Assembly (NCBI GenBank): GCA_019633425.1
Contig: WSUB01000129.1
Location: forward strand, 1 to 64,000
Direction of reading: 5' to 3'
DNA from: Tulasnella sp. 424
Lineage: Eukaryota > Basidiomycota > Agaricomycetes > Cantharellales > Tulasnellaceae
DNA: 64,000 bases
Shown: positions 10,933 through 23,026 of the stretch, one piece after another
Numbering within the stretch: the first letter of the stretch is position 1
Layout of the letters: every line of letters begins with the position of its first letter
The notes under the pieces: generated by a model
Seen by the model: only the letters and a program-made list of their open reading frames with translations
Told to the model about the DNA's origin: nothing
The model's database searches: none
Made by a program: the position numbers and the translations under genes

Positions 10933-12432
10933 ATGCCTGCGGTAAGCATGCACTTCCCTTGTCGAACCAGCAGTGGTCTTACTTGTCGATGACCATGCTG
11001 ACCCTTTTCATTTTCCCTTGGCGTTCCAAGTCCTTCCCTTCGTCTTTCGTTCGCGCCTCCGCTGCCGAGCACCTTGCTACCACCTCCGAGTCGACCATGA
11101 GAGGTTCGTCGACCGGTCCTTTCGACTTCGCCCACCTCCGCACTAATCGCTTTCCTCCCTTTCCTGCTCTATAGTCGCTCTTTCTCTCTGGCTCAGGCCC
11201 CTCAATGGCTACGACCCCCTTACTCGCTCGCTCTACCCCATCCTCCCACCTCCCGTACCCTACATTCCAGTCCAGCCCATCGTCATATACCGTTCATCCT
11301 CCAACACCGGAACCGATTACGACACCGTCATGGCCGACGCCGATTACAACGAAGGCGAAAGTGAGGTAAGCCCACTCCCCGGTTCCTTCGATTCACGCGT
11401 TATCTGTTTTGATCGAGGTGAAAGCTGACCTGTCAATGCCTCCTCACTCCTTCACACTTCTCTACGTCCTCTTCCTCATCTATCAGGATCTCGACGGTGT
11501 TCCTCTCGAGGCAACCCATCCCAGCTTCGGCACGATGACCAATCATTTGGAGCGCCGCGAAGCCTCCGTATCCGAGTACCAGGAGGACGAGGACCACGAT
11601 TCCGGATTCGACATTGAATCTGAAGAAGAGACGATTACTTTCGTCAAGCCAGCTAGAACGGTTTCTATGAAGGAAAGGAAGAAGGCGTTGAAAGCCGCCG
11701 ACGCCATCAAGAAGCGCTCCAAGAAGACTTCCGTTCAGAACCAGAAGGCGGCGGCGGCACGTGGTATCCAAAACGTACCGGCTAGGCGGACAAGGAGCTC
11801 TACCGTAAGTCGTTCAGCTCTCCTCGTCTCTGATTAAGAAATATCTGACGACCCGGATGATCTTTCTCACTACATAGCGCACTCAGCCCGCCGCTTCTCA
11901 ACCAGCCAGCACCCCGAGCAACGACGAAATCGCCCAGCCCGCCAGAAAACCTGTAAGTCGTCTTCCCTTCGAACCCGTCTTCTACCTTCTCCTCGGCGAT
12001 CATTCAAAGCACACGATGACATTCTTCCTTCCCTCCCTCCCATTTTCCGCCCCTTTACACCGCAGAAAACGCAGAAAACCTGGCTTCCTTGGGAGAGGAA
12101 GCTCCTGCGAGACGCCTTGGTCTCGTGGTGGACCGCCGAAGGAGCCAATCGGTACAACCACCCGACCAAGATGGTACTGCCCGAGAAGAAAAACAACTCG
12201 GATTGGGGCTGGATCCTGGCTTGGTGCGAGGCCTTGGACGAATCGTTCGATCGAGGGCGGTGAGTGATCGCGAACACTTCTTTCGCTTTTTTCCCCTTTG
12301 GCCTGGACGGTGCTGACTATGATGCCTTTGTATATCTTTCTTCGCAGAGACGGATTGATTACTATGACCGGCAAGATCGACCCTTCTCACCCGGTCGGCA
12401 ACTCTCTGGCTGCGTTGCGACCGCCAACCTAA
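10933..12432 (+). CDS. Family B copy B2, 314 aa
   Basis: Exons are 10933-10941, 11031-11103, 11175-11365, 11487-11804, 11878-11952, 12066-12259 and 12348-12432 (945 nt). Compared with B1, exon 4 lacks the TFQRD segment and part of the basic block. Exon 6 is a mosaic: its first half is like B1 (KTWLPWERKLLRDAL) and its second half is like B7/B8 (KKNNSDW, DESFDRG). Exon 7 gives the alternative end RDGLITMTGKIDP and stops at LRPPT. As in B1 the inner exon-3 ATG is lost (ATA), so translation must begin at Met-Pro-Ala. Its 3' half is almost identical to B5, but B2 lacks the B5 stop. Confidence 0.7.
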
Positions 12433-12782
12433 CGAAGCCACCGGACACGCCGCCCCCGTCCCTGACATTCCTCACCCATCCACCAGTGCTCTCAACGACC
12501 GCTCTGCTGCACTAGGTGCCCCTCGCTCCCGCAAAAAGACGTCTAGCGTCTCGAATCCCATCAAAGCCAAGAAAACCGCCGATGGAGACCCAAAAACTCT
12601 CCCGCCCGAGTCTTCGCTACCGACTTGTTGTTTAATCCGTGTATTATTATTCTTTTGTAGACTTCACAAAATGAGAAAGATGTACGTTGTAGAAAAGGAA
12701 ATTGGAATATTCCTTGGATCGGGATTAGAGCTGCCGATCAAAGAGCTTTGAGGTGTAATTTGCTGGCGACAGCGTAACGGAA

Positions 12783-12790
12783 TGACGTCA
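12783..12790. promoter_or_regulatory. CRE-like palindrome TGACGTCA
   Basis: Perfect TGACGTCA followed by TTGACAG, a site type bound by CREB/ATF bZIP factors. It sits about 350 nt after the B2 stop and about 1.05 kb before A3. Confidence 0.5.
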
Positions 12791-13430
12791 TTGACAGAGT
12801 CGTGACGAAAGGCGCTGGTCATGAGGGCTTGCATGATTGATTGCGGTATGCGAAGAGCTCACTCCGTCCAGGTCGGTCAATTCCGCTTGCAGTGCAACCT
12901 CGGGATATTCCGCACGGTGGGTTGACCCCATGGGATGGATTCATGTCGCTTCCTTGCCACATGGCCTGACCGCTGCCAGCTGCGGTAGTTCGCATAATCC
13001 TTGGAGAACTCTGCGCATGCATAGCACGCACGGGGAACATCGCTTCCAAAAAGTCCTGGAGTGGGCCCGCCCTCTCCACCTTGTGAGCAACTCGCTTTTA
13101 ACGCCATCGCCAGCCCAGCAAAATCTTGTCCGTATGATATCGTGAAAAGTTGTGCTAGCTTGGGTACCCGTTGCATCAACGTCCAGTGTTACTGGGGAAG
13201 TCATTACCAATCGAGATACAACGAAAGCCACCGCCCCCATTGCAATACCGCTAATCGACTTCAGACTATCCACTACACTAGCTCTGCTCACATTCGTCTG
13301 GGGATATCAATAAGCGTCGCAAAAATGACTGCTTGCCGACTTGCAACACCACAGTAGAGCACAAACCCCAAACACCGAACGGCCCGATATCGAAAGGGTC
13401 GGAAGTCTTGACTTCTTAATCGAAGCCGGC

Positions 13431-13452
13431 AAAGGTACCGATCGGGAGGAGT
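13431..13452 (+). repeat. Relic of A exon 2 start
   Basis: AAAGGTACCGATCGGGAGGA, the same relic as upstream of A1, about 400 nt before the A3 ATG. Confidence 0.4.
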
Positions 13453-13834
13453 ATAGTCAAGCGTAGTCCACGGTTGAGTGCGTCAAACTCGGTGTTGCGG
13501 CGATAACGCGTGGTCGGAGAAGGATTACATATTACTCGCACCGAAAGGCTTTTGAAAGCTCTGAGTGGCTTGACGGTATCGCAGACATGAAGGGGGATGA
13601 GAAAGCTATATTGTCTCGACCATTTGCTGCTCCCGCTGAGGTCAACGAGAGCACGGTTGGATTAGAACGAAATATGCAAATGTGATGAGATGAGAGGTCG
13701 CCGAGGCCGCGACAATTTGTCCCTTGTCCCTCGTTCTTCACCGACTCCGATATCCAGCATCACACTGCACACCACCCGGCTAAGTCTCCAGGTAATCAAT
13801 TTAACCCCAAATCGAGGCAAGCGCTCGCACAGGG

Positions 13835-15019
13835 ATGTCCTCCCCACCAACCAGTAAGTAGTCATGAGAGACCGATTATAGAACACTGAGATCCTCATCG
13901 GTCCCGCACTCTCTAGTCAATCGTTTCAAAGGCACGGACTGGGAAGAGTGTAACGAATTTATTCTTGCTATCCGTGCGGCAGCATGGAAGGAAGGCAAAT
14001 CTCGGGATCTCGCTTGGATAGCGGACTTTGCAGCGCTCCACTTCTCGCATACGGCGCTATCATGGCACTCCCGACTTCCGCAAGATGTCTGTGAAGACTG
14101 GAAAAAGTTGCAAGTTGCACTCTTGGATCGGTGGCCGCCTCCAGAAGATGACGACGAGTGAGAACGCATTTGAGTCCCGTAATCCTTTCGAGAACGCCGA
14201 ACAATATCACTTCCGTATATAGGCCTCGGATCGAGCCAACACCGGCAGCTGCGCCTTCACTCACTCGCAGTGATAGAGCTGACCGTCCACTACATGGAAT
14301 TCTGAAAGTGGTTATAGATGGGACCAATACACCTTCGTACATCAAATTTGATGACGGGGATATGTATTGCACCTTGACAGACAAGGCCACTGAGGCTCTC
14401 CGCATACGCTGCAATTCCTTATCCAACGCCACTCTTCTCGAACGGATCGTAAGTTTAATTTATATTTATCATTTTGTCCAATAATCGAATGCGCTTACAA
14501 ACGCGGCGTAGGATGGATCACGTCGTTCTTGGCTAGGAGCTCAGTGGTGGGCCAAGAATCCCGACCTGCAAAATGGGTCCACTCAGTGCGCAATGTGTAC
14601 AACTACTCGTCTCCCCCTTCTGAAATGTCAATGTTTAGGCACGGGCTCCTGGTGCTAGTTGAATCACTTAAATTAAAAAGTTCTTGGGCGGCCCCTCACC
14701 CCTACCAGCTTGCATGGTGCACTGTTTCGGTAAACCGGGAAGTAATTTCATTCTGGGAGAACGACGATACCAGTAGTACGTTTATTCCTCTTTGACTCTG
14801 GCTTTCTTTGGCTTTTGACTTAGGAATGACACGTGATTTTAGAAATCACAATTAGTATCTTCAGCGACAGCGGAACGCTATTCCTTGCCGTAGATCCGGA
14901 CGCCTACTCGAAGAGGTATCACGACCAAAAAAGAGTTGTAAGAAACCTATCACCCACAATGTCGTACCAAAGCTGATCCCTTATTTTCCCAGAAAATTTT
15001 TATCGAGCAGATTGACTGA
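13835..15019 (+). CDS. Family A copy A3, 272 aa
   Basis: Exons are 13835-13853, 13917-14157, 14223-14448, 14512-14585, 14639-14775, 14843-14937 and 14993-15019, identical in length to A1. All donors and acceptors are canonical. Changes against A1 lie mostly in exon 4 (GSRRSWLGAQWWAKNPDL) and in the loop after KITIS (IFSDSGTL). The stop is TGA instead of TAA after FIEQID. The spacer beyond it resembles those of A7 and A8 in part. Confidence 0.75.
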
Positions 15020-16842
15020 AGTGGATGAAGCCAATTCATCGAATGATTTTAGGCCAGATTCCTTTGGAGAGTGCCACGGATTTCTGGTTCATTATGAGGA
15101 TGTATGCTAAGAATACTAACCCCTTGTAGAGGTGTAATTTGACTGTGGCCATTTTTGGATATAAGCTCCCGCTCCTCGGAAGATGTCGCCGAACCAGCCA
15201 CCCGAGTTTGATGGAGAGGTTTACTCTATTGCATCGATTTTACTATCCATACATCGCGTGGTATGGTAATAAAAATGACCCGTCTAATCTCTCAGCAATC
15301 CCCTCTTCTCTGTGGAATCTACATGGGACCTCAGACTGAGTGGCCAGCGGACGGCGGTAAACAGGCGAGATCGGCGCTCAATGGTGTGGGCCACATTCAT
15401 TCCACTTTGTCCTGGGGTGGGTGTATACTTCCAACCGAGCGAGTTTGCGACGCACAGCGGCGGGATCGAGAACGGCAAACGCCAACCCCGAGTGGTTGGT
15501 GTCGCTCTGGTGGGGACGGCTTTAGCTCGGTCGCAGTGGAGTCCTGGTCAGTATGATTGTCGAGGAGACTGTTTGATTCATGAGCGCGGACAATGCTCGA
15601 CGCAGAGAACGTGCTCAAGGTGTTGGATCTTGGACTGCTTCCTCACCACGTTGAGCGCAAGGCGGCTCCGGCGCGGGAGGAGTCGGTCGTCCCCTCACAT
15701 TATGACCTCAAGCGTTTTCGCGACGTCTATGCTTTCGTCTCTCCTCAACCATCAGAGTCCCTTCATAACACCCAGATGACCCAGAAAATGGTGGCGCTGA
15801 ATAAACATGATGTCTATGTCACCTCGCGTTCATCCCGCCAAAGAAATTCGATAATTTCCAACAGCTGCGGGATCCGAGCCTTCTTGCATTTTCCCTTTGT
15901 GCTCAAATGCATGGGGGTCTACCCCGTTGAGGCTGATCGGGAGGGGAGATTTTCAAGGGTCCTCCTCTCGATGACATCACAGACCACGACCGCTCGCACC
16001 TTGCCTCGTCCCAAATTCCTGGAATGCCGAGCTTGATGCTCCTGACACCATCGCACAGACTTACTCGTAATTACTCTTTTCTGGAACCGGAAAATTTGCA
16101 TTATTCATGATTCATGATGACAAACTCCGCCTTCCCATTCGGATGCACGGCTCCAGTGCCCCGAAGAGCTATGCTTTTACTTTCAAACGCCTGCACGATA
16201 CAAGCGGGAGTGATCTCCATCATAGTAATGCCAATATCTCGATAAGAAAAATGACTGAACGGGGATTTCGTAGCGATTCGATGATCCCGTCGGACGGTGG
16301 CGGATAGTGTTCCAATCTCACGTGATCTTTGTCCTCCCGTGTCGACGCGCCCTCCACCTCTGAGCGACTTTGCAAGAACGACGCCTCGTTGGTCTCCAAG
16401 AACAATACCTTTGTTTGGGTAACAACGCAGAATGCCAAAGCAGCTGAAGTGCGGACGATCATGGGGAGCACCACTGGGCAAAGAATAAAAGAAAACAAAC
16501 AATCTCCAACGCATCTGGCCCAGCCCAGCCCAGCCCACAATCCCCCATTCTACTCAGCTCCCGTCTATTACGGAAATACCAATATACCAATATCACGCCC
16601 ATTCAATCGTCTATCTCCCTGGTTACACCCAATCCTCGTTTAAGCGCTGCGACCCGGGGATTTAAAGGTGCTCCCTCAACGTAGCTTGGACTGATCCGCC
16701 AACGTCCCTCCGTGCCACTTCTTCCCCCTCTCGTCTCACTCATTCCTCCACCACGCATTTCTACGTCTTCCAACGCACAGCTCTAGGCTCACGACACTCG
16801 CGCTTCTCCTCTCTCAGTACCAGTTTTACCCGTAACTTAAAC
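15020..16842 (+). other. A3-B3 spacer
   Basis: No supported gene. The stretch around 15,340-15,640 (agcggacggcggtaaacagg, then the gggtgtatacttcc word) corresponds to the pre-insertion sequence of the foldback element site in the A7-B7 spacer and to about 50,220-50,480. Common spacer block and B3 promoter follow. Confidence 0.55.
16319..16666 (+). promoter_or_regulatory. B3 promoter: CACGTG box to TATA-like box
   Basis: CACGTG at 16319-16324, TTTAAA at 16661-16666, and the shared ttaagcgctgcgacccgggg word just before the TATA element. Confidence 0.6.
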
Positions 16843-18253
16843 ATGCCTGCTGTAAGCACGCACTTTCCTTTCAATCTTCGAACGAGAAGTAGACTTCTTT
16901 GCCGATCACGATGCTGACCCTCCTTCCTTTCCTTGGTGTTTCCAAGTCATTCCCATACTCCTTCGTCCGATCCTCCTCGACGGAAAGGCTTTCCACCCTC
17001 GCCGAGACCGCTATAGGAGGTTCGTCGATCGGTCCTCTCCTCTCGACTTCACCTACCTCCGCACTAACCTCTGGCACTCCTTCCCCTTTCTATTTTGTTC
17101 CGTAGCCACTTTACCCCCCTGGCTCAGGCCCCAGCAGGATTACGAACCGCTTCCTCGCTTCGTCTACCCCGTCCTGCCTCCCCCCGCCCCTTACACGCAC
17201 GTCCATCCCATCACAATGTCACGTTCGTTCTCAAACACCGAAACCAATGCTGATACAACTATGACCGACGCCTATCACAACGAAGGCGAAAGTGAGGTAA
17301 GCACTTTACCCAGTTCCTTCGATCCACGCGTCTTTTGTTTTGATCGAGCTGAAACGTACCTCAAATTCCAGGAGGAAGGCGACGACAACTATGGGCTCGA
17401 TTGCAGGTCTGAAGAAGAGACCATTCCTGTGGCGAAGCCAGCTAGAACGCGCGCCATTCAGGAAAAGAAGAAGGCGTTGAAAGCCGCCGACGCCATCAAC
17501 AGGCACTCTAAGAACAAGTCTGTCAAGAACGTGAAAATCCAGAAGAAGGCGCCAGTGACTGGTAGCCAAAACGCACAGGCTAGGCGAACCAGGAGCTCTA
17601 CTGTAAGGCGTTCGACTCTCCTCATCTCTAATTAAAAAGAGAGTGCAGCAGAATCTGACGACCGGGATGATCTTCCTTGCTACATAGCGCTCTCAACCCG
17701 CCACTCCTCAACCCACCAGCACCCAGACCGGAGACGAAAGCGCCCAGCCCACCGAAAAAAAGGTAAGTCGTCCTCCCTTCGAACACGTCTTCTGCCCTCT
17801 TTTCATCGATCATTCAAAGCTCACGACGACGTTCTTCCTTCTCCCGCTCCCATCCTCCGGCCCTTGGCACTACAGAAAATTCGGAAGACCTGGCTTCCTT
17901 GGGAGAGGGCCCTCCTGCGAGACGCGTTGGTCGCGTGGTGGCATGCCGAAGGAGCCCATCGGTATAACCACCCGACAAAGATGGTTCTCCCGAGTCAAAA
18001 TGACGTCCAGGATTGGGAATGGATTCGGGCGAAGTGCAAGGCCTTCAACGGCTCGTTTAACCGAGTACGGTGAGTGATTACCATTTGGAGTTTTTCTTTT
18101 GATGAGCGCGGACGAAGCTGACGACGATGGTTTTTTGGACACCTTGTCTCTCGTAGCGGTGGAGTGTATATCATCGCTCACGGTATGAAAGATGATCTTC
18201 CCCCGGTCTTGGGCCCCGACGACTCGACTGCTGGGCTGCGCCGACGTAGGTAA
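16843..18253 (+). CDS. Family B copy B3, 289 aa
   Basis: Exons are 16843-16851, 16947-17019, 17106-17296, 17372-17602, 17688-17762, 17876-18069 and 18157-18253 (870 nt). Exon 4 is shorter than in B1: the part encoding LEATHPSFDN is gone and the acceptor has moved to just before EEGDDNYGL. Intron 3 is now 75 nt, in phase and free of stops, so retaining it would add 25 residues without breaking the frame. The basic block (KKKALKAADAIN) and the Trp domain (KTWLPWERALLRDALVAWW) are intact, as is the GGVYIIAHGM end. The Met in ITMSRS is present in exon 3. Closest relative: the second half of fusion B6. Confidence 0.7.
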
Positions 18254-19116
18254 TCGGCCCACCCCTCAAAACAAATAACCACCTTGCTCGCGCGTATCGC
18301 GCCAATCTTTCTCTGCATCTTCCCTTTTCTTTCATCCATATCCTATATCATATACTCCCTTGCATACTAAAAACACTCCCCTCTCCCCCTTCCCCGCGAC
18401 TCTTCGCCTGCTGACTCGTTGTTTATCCATGTATTATGATACTCTGTAGACTTCACAAGAGAAAAGTGTACGTTGTAGAAAAAGGAATTGAAATTTATCT
18501 TGGATCTGGATCAGAGCCGTGCGCCCGACCAAGAGCTTTGAGGACAAGTAGGGGTGGTGGGTGATTCGCTGGCGCTGGCCCGACGCAATCACGTCATTGA
18601 CAGGATCGTGATGAAGAGCGGTAGCAGTGAGGGCTTGGATAATGGATTCGATCGGCTTGCGGTATGCTAATAGCGAATGGCTCGTTTGCTCCAGGCTGGT
18701 CAGCCCGTTGCGCTTGCAGTTGCAGCAACCTCGGCATATTCCATCTCACGGGCTGATGTTGTGACGATAGCACCTGGTCGAAGAAGGATTCGTACTCGCA
18801 CAGAAAGGCTTTGGAAAGCGACGATGCGCATCGTAGACATTGAGAGAGACGAGAAAGCCACATTGTTTTGACCGTTTGCTGCTCATGCTGAATGGGACAA
18901 CAGCGGGCATGGTCAACCGGTCGGAGTTAGAACGTCAAAGGAAATGCAGATGTGATGAGATGAGAGGTCGCCGAGGCCGCGAACATTGCAACCTGCAGGC
19001 GGATCCCTTGTCCCTCGTTCTTCGCCGACTTCGATATCCAGAACCGCACTGCACACCGCCCGGCTGAGTCTCCAAGTAATCAATATTGGCGCTAGTCGAC
19101 AAGCCCTCGCACAGCG
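18254..19116 (+). other. B3-A4 joint and A4 leader
   Basis: B 3' flank, degenerate CRE (TCACGTCA, 18589-18596), shortened leader without the exon-2 relic. The A leader word gatgagaggtcgccgaggcc is present. Confidence 0.55.
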
Positions 19117-20301
19117 ATGTCCTCCCCACCGACTAGTCAGTAGTCACGAGAGACCGGTCACGGACCACTGAAATTCTCATCGATTCCTCCCTCTATAGTC
19201 AATCGTTTCAAAGGCACGGACTGGGAAGAGTGTAGCGAGTTCATCCTTGCGATCCGTGCGGCGGCCTGGAAAGAAGGCAAACTTCGAGATCTCGCTTGGA
19301 TGGCGGACCTCGCGTCACTCCACCTCTCGCATAAAGCACTATCATGGCACTCCCCGCTTCCACGAGATGTCCGTGAAGACTGGGATCAGTTGCAAGTTGC
19401 GCTCTTGGATCGGTGGCCGCCTCAAGAGGATGACGACGAGTGAGAACGCAACTGGCTCTCGTAATCCTCTCGGAAATGCTGGACAATAACGCTTCTGTCT
19501 ATAGTCCTCGGATTGAGCCAACACCGGCAGCTGCGCCTTCATTCGATCGCAGTGAAAGAGCTGACCGCCCACTAAATGGGATTCTGAAAGTGGTTATAGA
19601 TGGGACCAATACTGTCTTTTACATAAAACTCGGTGGTGGGAATACTCCTTGCACCTTGACAGACAAGGTGAGCGAGGCTCTCCGCATACACTGCAATTCC
19701 TTGAACAACGCCACTCTTCTCGAACGAACATTAAGTTTCAATTCTATTTATCGTTTGTCCAAATTAAGGAATGCGCTTATAAACGTGGCGCAGCATGGAT
19801 CACGTCATTCTTGGCTAGGAGTTCAGTGGGCGATCGCAAAGCCCGACTTGGAAAGTGGGTCCACGGAGTGAGCAAGGCGCTCTACTACTGGTATCCCCCT
19901 TTTTAAATGTCAATTTTTAGCTACGCGGTCCTGGTGCCAGTGGAATGGCCTCGTCTAACACCTGCTTGGAGGCCCGGTAACCCGTACCAGCTTGCATTGT
20001 GCACTATTTCGACAAACCGGGAAGTCATTCCACTTTGGGAGAACAATAATACCAGTAGTATGTTTATCTCTATTTGACTCTCGCTTCTCTTGGTCTTTGA
20101 CTTAAGAATTACCTGTGTTATTAGAAATCACAATCAGTATCTTCTGCGGCGACGGGTCACTATTCCTTGCCGTGGATCCGGACGCCTACTCGAAGTCCTA
20201 TCGCAACGAGAAAAGAGCGGTAAGGAACCTACCATCCACAATGCTGCACTAAGACTGATCCCTTGCTTTCCCAGAAAATCTTTTTCGAGCAGATTGACTG
20301 A
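19117..20301 (+). CDS. Family A copy A4 with lost splice donor, 272 or 293 aa
   Basis: Exons are 19117-19135, 19199-19439, 19505-19730, 19794-19867, 19921-20057, 20125-20219 and 20275-20301. The donor of intron 3 has changed from GTAAGT to TTAAGT at 19731, so this intron probably cannot be removed. It is 63 nt here, has no stop codon and is in phase. Retention would simply insert 21 residues (starting LSFNSIYRLSK) and give a 293-aa protein with the downstream frame intact. Everything else is canonical, including the VDPDAYSKSY motif and the FFEQID end (stop TGA). So A4 is altered rather than clearly dead. Confidence 0.65.
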
Positions 20302-23026
20302 GTGGATGGAGCCAACTCGTCGAACGGTTTCAAGCCAGATTCTTTTGGAAGTGCGCCGGCTACGTTGACCGCGCTCGACAAGAAGTGTCCTTACCTGTGT
20401 TGGGCCGAACTTTATTGCGGATTCAATTGATTATATGTCGCATTTCACGAACGTTTGCATACATTTCTGTTGTTCTAAACCGTCCTTAAGGGGTTCTTTA
20501 CCAACTTGAACGGCAGTCGAAACAACATCTGCCTTATGTCCCGACCAAGCCTTGCATTGCTATGACGGAGACTGGATTGACGTTGGACAAGAAAGATCAG
20601 GGCCTAGGCAGCCGACCTACCGAGTCCGGAACGTTAGCACACCGTTCTCCTCTTGACTTCGCCTTCTGAAACCCTAATAACTGCTTCGACGTGCCCTCTA
20701 TTTGAGCCCCCCCCCCCCGAATATTGAGAATATTCAACGGACAAAATTCTATAGTAAGATTTGTTACTTGGATTTCCCCGTTTCCAGTGGCATATAAGCG
20801 CAGTCCGAGGGAGATGATGACTTGCACGCGACCGTCGTTCACGTTATGATCGGCTAAGCTAACTAACTTACGTAAAGATCGAGCTTCGATCGGAGCTCTT
20901 TAAGTCTCGAGTATAACAGCAAGACCACTCTGATCCAGCGTCTCTCTCGTCTGCAAATGGTGAGGGGGCCGTTCGCTACGATGACTTCCTACTGATGCTA
21001 GGCCCCCTTGAACGAATCGATCGATGAAAACTCAGAAATCACCAGCTCTGCGACGTACATAATCCCAAGCCTTTGCTCCAAGTCATTTTCTCTCTAGGCG
21101 GCGTTTATTTACTTCTACACGGCTTTTCAAATCTCGCTCGAGCCCAAACATACCAAAACCCTCACGATCCTCGAAGACCTGTATTTCTTACAGCTTGCTT
21201 AAATACAACGAGCGGAACTGAAGAATCCGTTTTCGTCGACGGTCACTCTGGCTTATTCTCCCGTCCATTTTGCTCGTCGCTTCAACTTCGCGCACTTGGT
21301 TCTGGTACGGGTCCGGTAAACGAAACAGTTTCCTTGCTGTGTACGAAGGTTCGGGACGCTCCTCTGCGTAGCAACAGCGTACGGAAGGGTCTTGTTCGTT
21401 CTCCGCTATCAAGCCCCCAACTGTCTAGAGGGAGCGTATTTGCAGTTAACGAAGCACTGAACGTGGGTTCGAGCGAATGGCCAATCGTGTATCATCCTCG
21501 ACGTGCAGCAAATAAGTAACCCGACTACGGCTGAACGTCGGAGTGAGGTCCTTGGGGGTATCATTGTCAAAGAGACAAGCTAATATAGAAGCACGGGAGA
21601 TGGTCGACACAGCGAACGTGCGCAAGAGTGGGTTGCATGTTGGACTGCTTCCTCACCGCGCGTAGCGCAGAGCGAGCCTGGCGCAGGTGGAGCCGACCAT
21701 CCTTGCCGTCCATGTTCCCTTCTCTTCACAACAAGCAGAGATCTCCCCACGGCGTTCAGCTGAGCCAGACGATGGTGGCGCTAGGGGAAACGACGGGCGT
21801 AATTCGCGCAACATGGGGCCAAACAAATTCGATAATTTGCAACAGTTGTGCGCGTGGACGTGCCCGGGAGCTTTATTTTGTTTTTTCCCCCTTTGTGTTC
21901 AATTGCATCGGAGGCCACCCGGTTGGGGGCTGAGGCGGGGAGGGGAAGAATACCCTCGTGAAGGGTTCAATGTCCCGTTCTCGATGACATCACAAACCAC
22001 AACGTTTCACTCCTTGCCTCGCCCCAGAGACTTGGACTGGCCTCGATACTCCCGAACCTTCGCATATCCTCATCCAACCCCCATCTTTACTCTTTTCTGA
22101 GACAGGGGACTTTGCATTATTTATAATTCATGATTTTACACTCCGACTGACCTCCTTCCCGTTGACTCCGGAAGCCCGGCCCCAATGCCCCGAAGACCCA
22201 TGCATTTACCTCCGAACGACTCCACAATACAAGTGGCAGTGTATAGCTGCGATGTTGCATACATGCAAACTGCCTCATGCACCTTATCACCTGCAGTGCG
22301 AATCGAAATTCGGCCTAAAGAATCAGAACTCCAGTCTGAGAATATACGACGCGACATTCCAAGATGCGATGCAACGCCGCCGACCGCAAGGCGTCTTTAT
22401 GGAGTGGGTTTCCAATAGCCCGATAAGAGAAATGAATGAATGGGGGATTTTCGTAGCGATTCGATGATCCCGTCGGACGGTAACGTTGGTCCTTCCGTCT
22501 CACGTGATATTTGTCCTCTCGGTTCAACGCGCCTCCACCTCTGAGCGACTTTGCAAGAACGACGCCTCGCTCGTCTCCAAGAACAACCCCTTTGTTTGGG
22601 ATATAGCACAAATCCTGAAGCTCCTGGAGTGCGGACGATGGGGAGCAATTGACTCTTCACCACCAGGCAAAAAAGAAACGACAATAAACAATCTCCAACG
22701 CATCTGGCCTAGCCCACGATCCCCCATTCTACTCAGCTCCCGTCTATTATGGAAATACCAATATACCAATATCACGCCCACTCAATCGTACATCTCCCTG
22801 TTTACACCCAATTCACGATTAAGCGCTGCAACCAGGGGATTTAAAGGGACCCCCTCATCGTAGCTTGGACGGATCCTCCAACGTCCCTTCGTGCCACCAC
22901 CTCCCCCTCTCGTCTCTTTCATCTCTCCCCCTCGCACCTCTTCAACCTCCAACGCACAACTCTAGCTCACGATACTCACACTTCCCCTCGCTTAGTACCA
23001 GTCCTACTCCGAGTCGTAACTTGAAA
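20302..23026 (+). other. A4-B4 spacer
   Basis: No supported gene. The first part (to about 20,830) pairs with the A1-B1 spacer. About 20,840-21,540 is particular to this module and contains an uninterrupted 148-codon + frame (21,073-21,519) with no support beyond its length. Common block and B4 promoter follow. Confidence 0.5.
22501..22845 (+). promoter_or_regulatory. B4 promoter: CACGTG box to TATA-like box
   Basis: CACGTG at 22501-22506 and TTTAAA at 22840-22845. Nearly the same sequence as the B1 promoter throughout. Confidence 0.6.

Larger units (their letters stand above)
12433..13834 (+). other. B2-A3 joint and A3 leader
   Basis: B 3' flank (about 12,620-12,720), CRE palindrome, exon-2 relic and A leader. 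No frame is conserved with the other joints. Confidence 0.55.

Noticed and set aside
21073..21519. 148-codon frame in the A4-B4 spacer
   Set aside because: No homologue in the sister spacer and no recognisable domain; length alone is not enough at this GC content.
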